From Bacillota bacterium (GTDB taxonomy: Bacteria; Bacillota_C; Negativicutes; CTSoil-072), in NCBI GenBank assembly GCA_017861495.1, contig JAGFXW010000008.1, forward strand, positions 1 through 33,873: a stretch of 33,873 nt of DNA, read 5' to 3'. The translations under genes were made by a program, and so were the position numbers. The notes under the pieces are model-generated. The model saw only the letters and a program-made list of their open reading frames with translations, was not told the origin of the DNA and ran no database searches. Shown here piece after piece: positions 7,562-14,927 of this stretch (positions within the stretch are counted from its first letter, which is position 1; each line of letters opens with the position of its first letter).

Positions 7562-9052
7562 TTGTCTAGATATCAACGGCGTGCCGGACATTCATCTAAC
7601 AGGGTGACGATGAACGCGCTTTTTAGTAGCACATCGGTAATATCCATCGCCGATTTACCGGTCAATATTGAGAAGGTTCTCGCAAAGACAGACCTGATCC
7701 GTATCCGTTCTCCCGAAAAAATCATCAATGAACATACTTTGTATCCTTTTTTTACAGTGTTTCAAAGCGATAAAGTGCGAAAACAGGCGATGCGCGAGAT
7801 GTTGTGTGGAAATGGCAGACATTTGACAGGGCTCATCCAGGGAACCATCCGAATGAATCTTCGCTACGAAAACATGATGTACTGCCCGTTATGTGTAAAA
7901 TCAGACGTTGATTTGTTTGCTGAACCCTATTGGCATCGCCTGCATCGAGCTCCGGGTGTTCTGGTGTGCCCCGACCATTGCGTATATCTTGAAACAGCAT
8001 GTTCGAATTGTGGGTATTCTTTCAAACTGGAACCTCACCGGTATATTCCGATCAAAGAAACTTGCGATTGCGGAAATTCATTATGGAATACCTATCGGAC
8101 TGTGGAACAAAACAGTTTGAAAGGTAAAAGACTGCTGGAATATGCCGAACTGGTGGAAGAACTTCTTGCTGTGCGTATACCATTCGAACCGGATGAAATC
8201 AAAGAACGATACCACAGCCGTTTGCAGAAGATGGGTTTGGAAACTGGGCATGGCAATGTACGGACTATAAAATTGGCTGAAGCGATCCGTGAGTATTTTG
8301 GAACGGAATTTCTTCAATGTTTAAATTCCAGTCTTGATTGCCCGACGAAACAGTACTGGTTTTTGCCAATCTTGCATGAGAAGAATAACTGGTCGCCAAA
8401 GCCGGTGCATAATCTCTTGCTGATACAATTTTTGTTCGGTTCGATAGCAGCATTTATGGATAGCCATACTGAATTTCTGCCTTTCGGTAGTGATGATTTT
8501 CCTTGCTTGAATAAGGCTTCGCCTCATTACGGGGCGAGAACTTCCCGGTTGGTTTGCGTAAAAACGCAAAAACGAACGCAAAAGCCAATGGGCGTGTTTT
8601 CCTGTCCTGATTGCCAATTCGTTTATTTACGGATAGGACCGGATCAAAGGGAGTCGGATTTGTACCGCTTCACTCGCATCCTTCGATACGGACCGGTTTG
8701 GCAGCAAACGGTTACTAACCTTTTGCATAACGGCATGTCGTATAATCAGATTGCCCATCAACTGGGAGTATCACAACCCACGATTTCGGCACAGGCAAAG
8801 GCAATCAAAGCCGGGAACTTTACTCATCCTGTTTTAGCGTGGGAAAAAGAACAATTTGAAGTTATTCGGGAACGATGTCGCAATTGTATACTTGCAGTTG
8901 TCCAAGCGTTGGGAAACAGTGCTACGCGTGCAGGCATTGAAAAACAATGCAAACAGGAATATGCTTGGATGTTGGAATGGGACAAGAGTTGGTTGGATGC
9001 GAATTTGCCGAAACCATTGCCACGAATTGATAATTTAAAACGGATAAAATAA
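7562..9052 (+). CDS. TnsD/TniQ-type target-selection protein, long form, start codon defective
   Basis: TnsD/TniQ proteins recognise the target and recruit TnsC. Conserved N-terminal residues (LIGYFPAPYLEELFYGTLSRYQ) are encoded from 7511 onward in the same frame, but no ATG, GTG or TTG occurs between the stop at 7493-7495 and TTG 7562. The first 496 residues listed here therefore begin inside the conserved motif. Zinc ligands follow: MYCPLC, VCPDH, CSNCG and CDCG (about residues 108-175). The second half carries FSCPDCQF and a helix-turn-helix (MSYNQIAHQLGVSQPTISAQ) typical of the DNA-reading C-terminus of full TnsD. Either ATT 7514 or a downstream TTG is used, or the gene is silenced. The family call is firm and the expression state is open. 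Confidence 0.85.
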   Translation: MSRYQRRAGHSSNRVTMNALFSSTSVISIADLPVNIEKVLAKTDLIRIRSPEKIINEHTLYPFFTVFQSDKVRKQAMREMLCGNGRHLTGLIQGTIRMNLRYENMMYCPLCVKSDVDLFAEPYWHRLHRAPGVLVCPDHCVYLETACSNCGYSFKLEPHRYIPIKETCDCGNSLWNTYRTVEQNSLKGKRLLEYAELVEELLAVRIPFEPDEIKERYHSRLQKMGLETGHGNVRTIKLAEAIREYFGTEFLQCLNSSLDCPTKQYWFLPILHEKNNWSPKPVHNLLLIQFLFGSIAAFMDSHTEFLPFGSDDFPCLNKASPHYGARTSRLVCVKTQKRTQKPMGVFSCPDCQFVYLRIGPDQRESDLYRFTRILRYGPVWQQTVTNLLHNGMSYNQIAHQLGVSQPTISAQAKAIKAGNFTHPVLAWEKEQFEVIRERCRNCILAVVQALGNSATRAGIEKQCKQEYAWMLEWDKSWLDANLPKPLPRIDNLKRIK

Positions 9053-9305
9053 AAAAACGATAGAGTACGGCACGGCTGTGAATTTGTCTGTCGAAAAAAC
9101 ATGGTCCTATGATATACGGTAGCAAAACATTGTTTGTTTTTTTAGGTGGTTTCGTGAAATGATCAAGGATTTTTTGCTAACAAAGAGGAGGTGGGTTGAA
9201 GCGATGGATGCAAAAGCTAAAGTTAGTTTTTTGTAAAAAACTTTGCATAGCTCAAAATGCTTGAACGCAATTGCAAATCAATGAAAAAGAACAGGAGTGA
9301 GCAGT

Positions 9306-9605
9306 ATGAAACTTCTGGATGACGAGTATTATTATTTATATGAAATTGATTCTGCAGTGATAGACTTTGAGTATTTAGAACAGCCTGAAAAGGCTAGAAA
9401 TGCAACAAAACCCTATCTTTCTTTCTGGATCGAAAAAACCAAAACAGACGGTGAAGTTATAATGTGGTGCAAGGTACCGGAAGCGGATGAGCAAGGCCAT
9501 ATAATAAGTGAAATGATGGACTACTTTAAAGCATGCCTTGAGTGTGATCACAATAATGTTGATCCAGATCAAATAAAAAATGTCAAGAGGAATTATGACG
9601 AATAG
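9306..9605 (+). CDS. Small acidic protein of unknown function between the two TniQ genes
   Basis: The protein has 99 residues. ATG 9306 has AGGAG at 9293-9297, eight bases upstream; an in-frame GTG at 9297 overlaps that site and is less likely. It starts MKLLDDEYYYLYEIDSAV and is strongly acidic, with several aromatic residues and a WIEKTKTDGEVIMWCKVPE beta-like stretch. No catalytic motif or membrane segment is visible, and I do not recognise the family. It lies between two target-selection genes of a Tn7-like locus and reads in the same direction. Its position suggests a role with TniQ or a fate as cargo; neither can be shown from the sequence. Confidence 0.55.
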   Translation: MKLLDDEYYYLYEIDSAVIDFEYLEQPEKARNATKPYLSFWIEKTKTDGEVIMWCKVPEADEQGHIISEMMDYFKACLECDHNNVDPDQIKNVKRNYDE

Positions 9606-10058
9606 AACTGGGTAATGTTTGACAAATTAAGATAAAGATGATAAAATATTTGCAATACAAAATAAGGAAATAAAGTTATTTGATGTATATTTACATATTT
9701 GTTACTGTAATGTTAAAATATAATTATAGAACAAAATATGCAAATAAATGACGCATCAATATAAATTTAGAAAATTCAAGGTGCGATGTTGGTAAGTGTT
9801 TGGTTGGATCGGTGTATCCTTTCTGATCAAATAAATATCAACGGTCGGCCTTTTTTTTGTCTCTAATAGAGACTGTTGCACTTTTGCAACGCCAAAATTG
9901 CTGCTACGCAATAAAGGAGGCGATGATCTTCTGAACTGTGCAAATCGGTTACAAAAGTGGATGTTAAATTCCGCAAAATGATCGCGAATAAAATATATGG
10001 ACCGTCAATATCTCGTCAATTCAATTGAACGAATATCGTTTTGGAAGGAGAATGATCA
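9606..10058 (+). other. Non-coding interval between small ORF and short tniQ
   Basis: This stretch of 453 bases has no credible gene. Its first 170 bases are very A/T-rich. Next come a T8 run at 9851-9858, a GTCTCT-AAT-AGAGAC hairpin (9859-9873) and an adjacent GTTGCA-CTTT-TGCAAC hairpin (9875-9890). The AAAGGAGG at 9913-9920 has no gene behind it. The last bases carry the GGAAGGAG site of the next gene (about 10042-10049). It could encode a small RNA or be the remnant of an insertion-sequence end. I see no CRISPR-type repeats. Confidence 0.5.
9859..9890 (+). repeat. Two adjacent small inverted repeats
   Basis: GTCTCT (9859-9864) pairs with AGAGAC (9868-9873) around AAT. One base later GTTGCA (9875-9880) pairs with TGCAAC (9885-9890) around CTTT. 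A run of eight T residues precedes them. They may be RNA stem-loops or the footprint of an insertion sequence end. Confidence 0.5.
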
Positions 10059-11153
10059 ATGACTGGATATTTCCCTTTGCCATATGAAGGCGAAGCTTTA
10101 TATAGTGTTATGGCACGTTATTCACAACGTACCGGAATTAAGAATCATAGTGATCTTTCGATAATGGTGTTTGGAAAACTGTCGACTCGCTGTAACGTGC
10201 TGACGGCAAACAAAATCGATGCGTTTTTAGAAAATACGCAGTTAATTCGATGTTACAGTGCTGATGATATTATATACAATAATACTGCGTTTTATCCGAT
10301 TACGTCGTTTTTAGATGCAGCCAAGCAACGCCAAGTTTATTCGAAAATGAGGAAGTCAGACCGTGGGTCATGTATTACGATGCTGTCGGGCATGAACCAA
10401 CTGACGACGATGAAAGGCACACTAAAATATTGTCCGACGTGTCTTGCCGAAGATCTTCAAAAATATGGCGAAGGATATTGGAGAACTATACATCAGGTCC
10501 CAGGTGTCAATGTTTGTCCAACTCATCGGGTAGAATTGTTCGACGAATGCCCGAGTTGTGGGGAAAAACATTCCATTCCGCAGTATGGATATCGCCGACT
10601 AACTTCTCATTGTACATGTGGAAACTCTTTAGCCCATGTGGAAGTGAAAGCGTATGATGCAAAACACTCTATTTCATGCCAATACTGCGGTGGAAAATAT
10701 TCTATTCCTATGGAAGGATTTCGGTCTCGTGTATACTCTATTCATTGTGATTGCGATCAATGGGTGAAAGGCAATATGACCCCTAGCAGAGATCAACATG
10801 AAATTAATTATGCTCTTAACGTAAATTACATTTACCAGCATCGTTTGTTATTTGATCTCGATGAAATTAATCAACGGATGTTTGTTCGTTTGCAAGAATT
10901 AGGTTATATTGGCACCGAAGTTGTTCAAAGGCAGCGACTGACTGATGAATTCATACAATATTACGGAGAAGATTATCTTAAACAGATGGGGGCATATCCA
11001 CAGGAAGGATTTTCGAACTGGATACGTCGCATCTTCCGCAATCCATCACGTTATTTCATGTATCACTTGCTGATGCTTCAATATTTGTATGGATCGGTGG
11101 AGGGCTATCAAACGTATCAACCGCAACAGATGAGTCTGTTTGATGCAGCGTAA
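10059..11153 (+). CDS. tniQ: Second TniQ protein, short form with duplicated zinc ribbon
   Basis: The 364-residue protein starts MTGYFPLPYEGEALYSVMARY, the TniQ hallmark, after a good GGAAGGAG site. Zinc ligands include YCPTC (125-128), VCPTH (152-156), CPSC (164-167), CTC (185-187), CQYC (207-210) and CDC (230-232). Residues 164-188 and 207-233 are clearly similar (C-x2-C-G-x-K-x-SIP…C-x-C), a tandem zinc-ribbon duplication. It ends MSLFDAA shortly after the YHLLMLQYLYGSVEG segment and lacks the C-terminal helix-turn-helix region of the longer TnsD-type protein. Short TniQ proteins usually act as adaptors between TnsC and a separate target-recognition module, as in CRISPR-associated transposons. 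No such module is visible here. Confidence 0.88.
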   Translation: MTGYFPLPYEGEALYSVMARYSQRTGIKNHSDLSIMVFGKLSTRCNVLTANKIDAFLENTQLIRCYSADDIIYNNTAFYPITSFLDAAKQRQVYSKMRKSDRGSCITMLSGMNQLTTMKGTLKYCPTCLAEDLQKYGEGYWRTIHQVPGVNVCPTHRVELFDECPSCGEKHSIPQYGYRRLTSHCTCGNSLAHVEVKAYDAKHSISCQYCGGKYSIPMEGFRSRVYSIHCDCDQWVKGNMTPSRDQHEINYALNVNYIYQHRLLFDLDEINQRMFVRLQELGYIGTEVVQRQRLTDEFIQYYGEDYLKQMGAYPQEGFSNWIRRIFRNPSRYFMYHLLMLQYLYGSVEGYQTYQPQQMSLFDAA

Positions 11154-11595
11154 CTTTTTTATAACCTGTTGCAAAAAAAATTAATCGAAAATCAACTTCG
11201 AGCTAGACCAAAGGATATTGATCTGCAATATGAACCGGAAATCAAAGATCTTCGTGCAGAAGTCGGCGTACTGATCCTTTGGCGGTTCTCTTGACTCGTT
11301 GCTTCATCAATATGTCCGTTTTGAAATGAGGTCTTACGATATCGGTCGTGAACTCAATTGATATAAATGAGTAAACGTGCATATAATCATATTAAACGGT
11401 TCTATTTGTTACCAAAACAACCAATGAATTTAGATAGTAAGCAGGAGGAAACAACGTGGAATTAGTAGAAATCAAGATAAGAAAACAACGTTATTGATGG
11501 TAGGAATCGAGATGGCAATCCGTGAAAAAGGAGATTATGTGGTTTAATCTTATATAAAATAGCAGCAACCCAGTTTGGGCAATGGAAAAGTGAAG
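11154..11595 (+). other. Intergenic region with degenerate coding fragments
   Basis: Short stop-bounded fragments look like former coding sequence. One, at about 11163-11294, reads LLQKKLIENQLRARPKDIDL and onward to WRFS. Another, at about 11278-11362, reads LLHQYVRFEMRSYDIGRELN. A 13-codon frame from GTG 11456 has a perfect AGGAGG site and stops at 11497; reading resumes in another frame as MVGIEMAIREKGDYVV. I cannot name a family for any of them. They suggest repeated gene loss at the edge of the Tn7-like core. Confidence 0.45.
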
Positions 11596-11615
11596 TTTTC
11601 GATCAAATCAGCCTT

Positions 11616-11826
11616 ATGAGTGTTTTACAAAAGTCGGTTGCACGATTGGCTTTTGTTAGTTTTTTTGCTGTTATTGCGGTGTCATGGCTTCCCCTTTTTC
11701 CACGGCTTGGCTCTGTCTATGATGTTCGCTGCTGTAGCCGCCACAATGCTCACCCTTGTCGCTGTGCCATTGCTGTATTTTGACTTGCCAGGGTGGATCG
11801 ATCGCCATGACAATAAAAGTAAATGA
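11616..11826 (+). pseudogene. RND efflux permease, C-terminal remnant (frameshifted)
   Basis: One frame reads VLQKSVARLAFVSFFAVIAV (from about 11619). After a shift near 11690, another frame gives PFFHGLALSMMFAAVAATML and TLVAVPLLYFDLP, ending at TGA 11826. Together these match the last two membrane helices of RND-type permeases (pattern GLA-S-M-F…TLTL-VPLLY). The rest of the gene, normally about 1000 residues, is absent. It is a remnant. Confidence 0.6.
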
Positions 11827-11832
11827 GATTGA

Positions 11833-11861
11833 TTGACATTCAAAATAAGTTAACGTATCCT
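11833..11861 (+). promoter_or_regulatory. Promoter of the padR-MFS operon
   Basis: TTGACA (11833-11838) and TATCCT (11856-11861) are separated by 17 bases. The -10 hexamer overlaps the start of the 14-bp dyad that follows, a typical repressor layout. Confidence 0.65.
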
Positions 11862-11900
11862 ATAAACACAGTACTGTTTTTAACACTACTGTGTTTATAG
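11860..11900 (+). promoter_or_regulatory. Perfect 14-bp dyad, probable PadR operator
   Basis: CTATAAACACAGTA (11860-11873) is the exact reverse complement of TACTGTGTTTATAG (11887-11900), with a 13-base spacer. It overlaps the -10 region and transcription start and lies 42 bases before the PadR start codon. PadR proteins usually repress their own operon by binding such dyads, so this is very likely the autoregulatory operator. As a transcript it would also fold into a hairpin, but no T run follows. Confidence 0.75.
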
Positions 11901-11941
11901 CAGTACGAGCTAGGCTTATCTAAAGAAAGAGGTGAAAGGGA

Positions 11942-12286
11942 ATGCGTAAAAAGCATGGACGGCACACGCCGGCTTTTTTATTGCTTTTTCTAATCGACGG
12001 TCCTGCTTATGGAGCCATGCTTCTGACCAGAATGCAAACCGAACTTCCCCATTGTTTTTCTGATAGCGCGGTTGTTTACCGCAGCTTGCAGGACATGGAG
12101 AAGAAAGAGCTGGTTGAAACTAGTTGGGAAACGCCGGAAACCGGTCAACCAAGAAAATGGTACACAATTACCGCTAAGGGAATAGCGGCACTGGAAGAAT
12201 ATGAACAAGACATTCGTCGTCGACGTGCAAACTTCGATTTTTTTCTGTCACAATATAAGGCTAGTGTTCCTGACCATAAAAATTAG
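11942..12286 (+). CDS. PadR-family transcriptional repressor
   Basis: This 114-residue protein has the compact size of small PadR repressors. The winged helix is recognisable: LLLFLIDGPAYGAMLLTRM (helices 1-2), SDSAVVYRSLQDMEKKELVE (recognition helix) and the wing ETGQPRKWYTITAKGIAALE. The YTIT-x-KG motif is characteristic of PadR. The start is ATG 11942 with AGAGGTGAAAGGG upstream. It is followed after 44 bases by an MFS exporter in the same direction, and a long perfect dyad covers the shared promoter. The likely role is repression of the exporter until a toxic ligand is bound. Confidence 0.88.
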   Translation: MRKKHGRHTPAFLLLFLIDGPAYGAMLLTRMQTELPHCFSDSAVVYRSLQDMEKKELVETSWETPETGQPRKWYTITAKGIAALEEYEQDIRRRRANFDFFLSQYKASVPDHKN

Positions 12287-12330
12287 TTTTTGGCCTGTAA
12301 AGTTTCCCTGCCGGTTGAAAGGAGTTTTTT

Positions 12331-13515
12331 ATGAACAACAAATCTCCGATCCAATATTCCAAAATTGGTGTGCTCTCTGTAGCTCACATGTTAAATGATC
12401 TGTACAGCAATTATCTTCCTCAGATGCTCTTGTTTTTGGTTGTACTACATCCTGGTTTCACAGCTACCCGCGCCGCCATCTTAGTTTCTGCTTTTACGAT
12501 CACCTCATCGTTGGTCCAACCGCTTTTTGGCTATTTTTTGGACCGGCAGAGTAAACGCTGGCTTATTTATGTGGGGACGTTATGGATGGCGGTCATGCTA
12601 AGTATGACCGGAATTGTTCAAAATTATTGGCTTCTTGTTATTCTCGCGGCATCGGCTGGCCTCGGCACGGCTGCTTTTCATCCCCAAGCATCAACAATGG
12701 TCAACATTTTGAGCGGCGAACGGAAAGCCGTTTTGTTATCCACTTTTGTTGCCTTTGGTAATGTTGGTTTTGCCTTAGGGCCTCTTTTGCTCGTTCCTTT
12801 ATTTCAGGCATACGGTTTGCAGGCTACTCTCGTTACCGTCGTGCCAGGCATTATTGTAGCCATTTTGTTGCTCTTTTTTGCGCCGCGCAATCATGTTTTG
12901 ACCGGGGCAACCCCGACGTTTGCGGTAGTTTTGCGTTCGCTAAAATCTGCCAGACGGGAACTTGTAACTATTATCAGCGTGATCGCCATTCGTTCTCTGG
13001 CTTATACAGGGATGCTAACCATGCTTCCTTTGTATTTTAAGTCGCAAAACTTATCAAACATTGCGGCGAGTCATCTGCTAACGATTATGCTTTTTGCTGG
13101 AGCAATCGGCGGGATCACGGGCGGTTTCATTTCTGATATTTATGGGCGAAAACGTTTGATTGTAGGTTCGCTTATGCTTTCCACTCCGCTGTTTTTGGCT
13201 TTTTTCTACACCCAAGGAACTTTGAGTACCATTTTCTTGGCTTTAGCCGGTGCCGCTTTATTGTCTAGTTTTTCCGTCACCGTCATAGCAGCTCAGGAGG
13301 CAATCCCAGACAACAAAGCGTTGGCAGCAGGTTTGACTATGGGCCTCGCCGGGGGCATCGGCGGTCTTGCGGTTATCCTAATCGGTCATATCGGTGATAT
13401 ATGGGGTCTTTCGTCGGCGGTCTTCGTTACATTTTTTCTTCCTATTCTGGCTGGTTTAATCGGGTTATCGATGAAAAATCATCCAGCGGCACGGGTGAAG
13501 CGCAATGCTATTTAG
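12331..13515 (+). CDS. MFS efflux transporter, fosmidomycin-resistance (Fsr) type
   Basis: This 394-residue protein has about 12 hydrophobic segments and MFS motifs. The start YSKIGVLSVAHMLNDLYSNY-LPQMLLFL closely follows the Fsr pattern (HxxNDxxxxxxPxLLP). The first loop has GYFLDRQSKRW and the matching loop of the second half has GFISDIYGRKRLIVG. GGAG precedes ATG 12331. It forms an operon with the upstream PadR gene. Members of this family export fosmidomycin and other small compounds; the actual substrate here cannot be read from the sequence. It appears intact. Confidence 0.85.
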   Translation: MNNKSPIQYSKIGVLSVAHMLNDLYSNYLPQMLLFLVVLHPGFTATRAAILVSAFTITSSLVQPLFGYFLDRQSKRWLIYVGTLWMAVMLSMTGIVQNYWLLVILAASAGLGTAAFHPQASTMVNILSGERKAVLLSTFVAFGNVGFALGPLLLVPLFQAYGLQATLVTVVPGIIVAILLLFFAPRNHVLTGATPTFAVVLRSLKSARRELVTIISVIAIRSLAYTGMLTMLPLYFKSQNLSNIAASHLLTIMLFAGAIGGITGGFISDIYGRKRLIVGSLMLSTPLFLAFFYTQGTLSTIFLALAGAALLSSFSVTVIAAQEAIPDNKALAAGLTMGLAGGIGGLAVILIGHIGDIWGLSSAVFVTFFLPILAGLIGLSMKNHPAARVKRNAI

Positions 13516-13668
13516 GGACTCAGCATCGCAGCGAATTATGAAGACCTTGAGCCTTATATATGTTCGATAAAACGTCAGAAAAAACCTGACCAGCTTATTT
13601 TACCCTGAAATCCCAAGAATGTGATGATGGTACCTAATTTAATTTATTTTTTAGAGGGGGCAAACAAT

Positions 13669-13929
13669 GTGAAACCCATACTTATGTTTACAATGGAGTC
13701 TTGTCCGCATTGTAAAAGAGCTCTTTTATGGATGGAGGAACTAAAACAGGAAAAACCCGAGTATAGAGATTTACAAATTACGATCATTGACGAAACGATG
13801 CACCCTGATATTTCCAGTAATTATGACTATTATTATGTGCCAACCTATTTCGTTGAAAATAGTAAGGTCCATGAAGGAGTACCGAGCAAAGATTTAATTC
13901 GCAATGTATTTAATAAAGCTTGTGAATGA
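13669..13929 (+). CDS. Glutaredoxin/thioredoxin-fold protein with CPHC
   Basis: I place the start at GTG 13669, eight bases after AGAGGGGG (13653-13660). This gives VKPILMFTMESCPHCKRALL, a beta strand leading straight into the redox motif CPHC at residues 12-15. Earlier in-frame ATG codons would add a non-conserved tail. The conserved VPTYFVEN stretch (cis-proline loop) lies about 40 residues later. At 86 residues it is the size of a glutaredoxin. It stands just before the NapH-like ferredoxin and sulfur-transport genes, where a dithiol protein could move reducing equivalents or sulfane sulfur. The link is inferred from position. Confidence 0.8.
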   Translation: MKPILMFTMESCPHCKRALLWMEELKQEKPEYRDLQITIIDETMHPDISSNYDYYYVPTYFVENSKVHEGVPSKDLIRNVFNKACE

Positions 13930-13977
13930 AAGATGAAATTATAAGAGAATAGTTAATTTGAGCAACATTGTGTTTCG

Positions 13978-14018
13978 AACTGCCTTGAGGACTTCCATCC
14001 CGAGGCAGTTTGTTGTCT
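13978..14018 (+). terminator. Probable terminator after the glutaredoxin-like gene
   Basis: AACTGCCT (13978-13985) pairs with AGGCAGTT (14003-14010) around a 17-base loop, and a T-rich TGTTGTCTTT follows. Confidence 0.55.
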
Positions 14019-14103
14019 TTGACAGGTGCAGAATATTTCCTTTGAAAAAATTTTCACCGGGGGGATTGATTTTAAGCATAAAAAAGTATATATTTAAATT
14101 ACA

Positions 14104-14123
14104 CCCCCCCCTTGGGGGAAGGG
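14104..14123 (+). promoter_or_regulatory. C-run/G-run hairpin upstream of the NapH-like gene
   Basis: Eight C residues (14104-14111) are followed by TT and GGGGG (14114-14118), then AAGGG. It can fold into a tight C:G hairpin in the leader of the downstream gene. A comparable element occurs at 18260-18280 before the molybdoenzyme gene. Confidence 0.4.
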
Positions 14124-14175
14124 AAAGAAAGTGTTATCTGTGTCTAAATGCGCAGAAAGTGAGAAGGGTATTGAA

Positions 14176-14808
14176 ATGAGAAAGACTATTCAACCGTATT
14201 TGTTCTTGGTTTTATTGGCTTTTTTGACTGTGGGGCTTTTTTATCCGGCCATTGATCTGTTGGCAATGATCTGCATGCTTGCTCCGATGATCGTAGCGGT
14301 TTACAAAGGTCGTTATTGGTGCGGCAATTTCTGTCCGCGGGGCAGTTTTTTCGACAACGTAATTGCTAAAATATCGCCTAGAAAGCCAATCCCGGCAGTA
14401 TTTCGCAATTCCTTCTTCCGTATATTTATGATTTTGTTCATTATGAGTGTTTTTGGTATCCAGACGTATTATGCGTGGGGCGATTTGTCAGGCATGGGAG
14501 CTGTTTTTATCCGGATTATTTTAGTGACGACAGTTGTTGGCATTTTATTGGGAGGAATATTTCACCAACGGACGTGGTGTTCTTTTTGCCCGATGGGGAC
14601 TTTGGCAAGTTGGGTCAGCGCTAGGAAAAAACCTATGCCATTAATGGTGGAAAACTCTTGTGTAAACTGTAAAATTTGTACCGCGGCTTGTCCACTGCAA
14701 TTGTCCCCTTATACAGAAAAAGGGAGTGCAGAGGGTTTTGTGCATAGTGATTGCCTGAAATGCAATCGATGCGTAGAAAAATGTCCGAAAAAAGCAGTTG
14801 GTTTCTGA
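14176..14808 (+). CDS. NapH-like membrane polyferredoxin (4Fe-4S)
   Basis: This 210-residue membrane protein has four hydrophobic segments. The cytoplasmic-loop motifs YWCGNFCPRG (about residue 47) and TWCSFCPMG (about residue 133) follow the CxxxCP pattern of NapH/CcoG-type proteins. Near the C-terminus are two ferredoxin clusters, CVNCKICTAACP (158-169) and CLKCNRCVEKCP (192-203). NapH-type proteins pass electrons between the quinone pool and partner redox proteins. I start it at ATG 14176 after GAAGGG; the upstream TTG 14131 adds a non-hydrophobic tail. It is followed by two YeeE/YedE genes, an arrangement that suggests coupling of sulfur-compound import to reduction. Confidence 0.82.
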   Translation: MRKTIQPYLFLVLLAFLTVGLFYPAIDLLAMICMLAPMIVAVYKGRYWCGNFCPRGSFFDNVIAKISPRKPIPAVFRNSFFRIFMILFIMSVFGIQTYYAWGDLSGMGAVFIRIILVTTVVGILLGGIFHQRTWCSFCPMGTLASWVSARKKPMPLMVENSCVNCKICTAACPLQLSPYTEKGSAEGFVHSDCLKCNRCVEKCPKKAVGF

Positions 14809-14927
14809 ACACTTGCAAGAAAAAAAGAGTGAATTTTATGTGAATAATGTTAATCGGCATGATAAAATAGATTATAAGATGGATTTCTCTTGAGTTTACT
14901 TTATTAAAAGTGAATGGAGGGATGAAG

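Larger units (their letters stand above)
2063..11153 (+). mobile_element. Tn7-like transposon core (regulator-tnsA-tnsB-tnsC-tnsD-orf-tniQ)
   Basis: TnsA, TnsB and TnsC in the standard order, followed by two TniQ-domain proteins, define a Tn7-like element. The transposon end next to tnsA should lie to the left, probably between about 1800 and 2800. The 26-bp repeats and the GTAAAAATTG units there are candidate TnsB sites, but no clear TGT…ACA ends with matching inverted copies were found. The far end was not found either, so the extent of the cargo is unknown. The genes from 11942 rightward may or may not belong to it. Confidence 0.85.

Noticed and set aside
9159..9264. Tiny frames in the gap after the long TniQ (25 residues from ATG 9159; 22 residues from TTG 9196 next to GAGGAGG)
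   Set aside because: They overlap each other, are very short, and have no recognisable features or coding bias beyond one ribosome-site-like motif.
9808..9842. Similarity of GGATCGGTG…ATCAAA…TATCAAC to the 3' end of the short tniQ (about 11091)
   Set aside because: The shared words are short and the spacing differs; chance is sufficient in 34 kb of A/T-rich DNA.
9606..10058. CRISPR array or guide RNA locus next to the short tniQ
   Set aside because: No repeated unit of 25-40 bases occurs and no Cas gene is near. Only a possible unknown RNA is kept as a low-level idea.
11384..11407. Possible third copy of the 26-bp repeat marking the far end of the Tn7-like element
   Set aside because: It matches only about 16-18 of 24 positions with a gap, is A/T-rich, and has the same orientation as the other copies, whereas transposon ends should be inverted.
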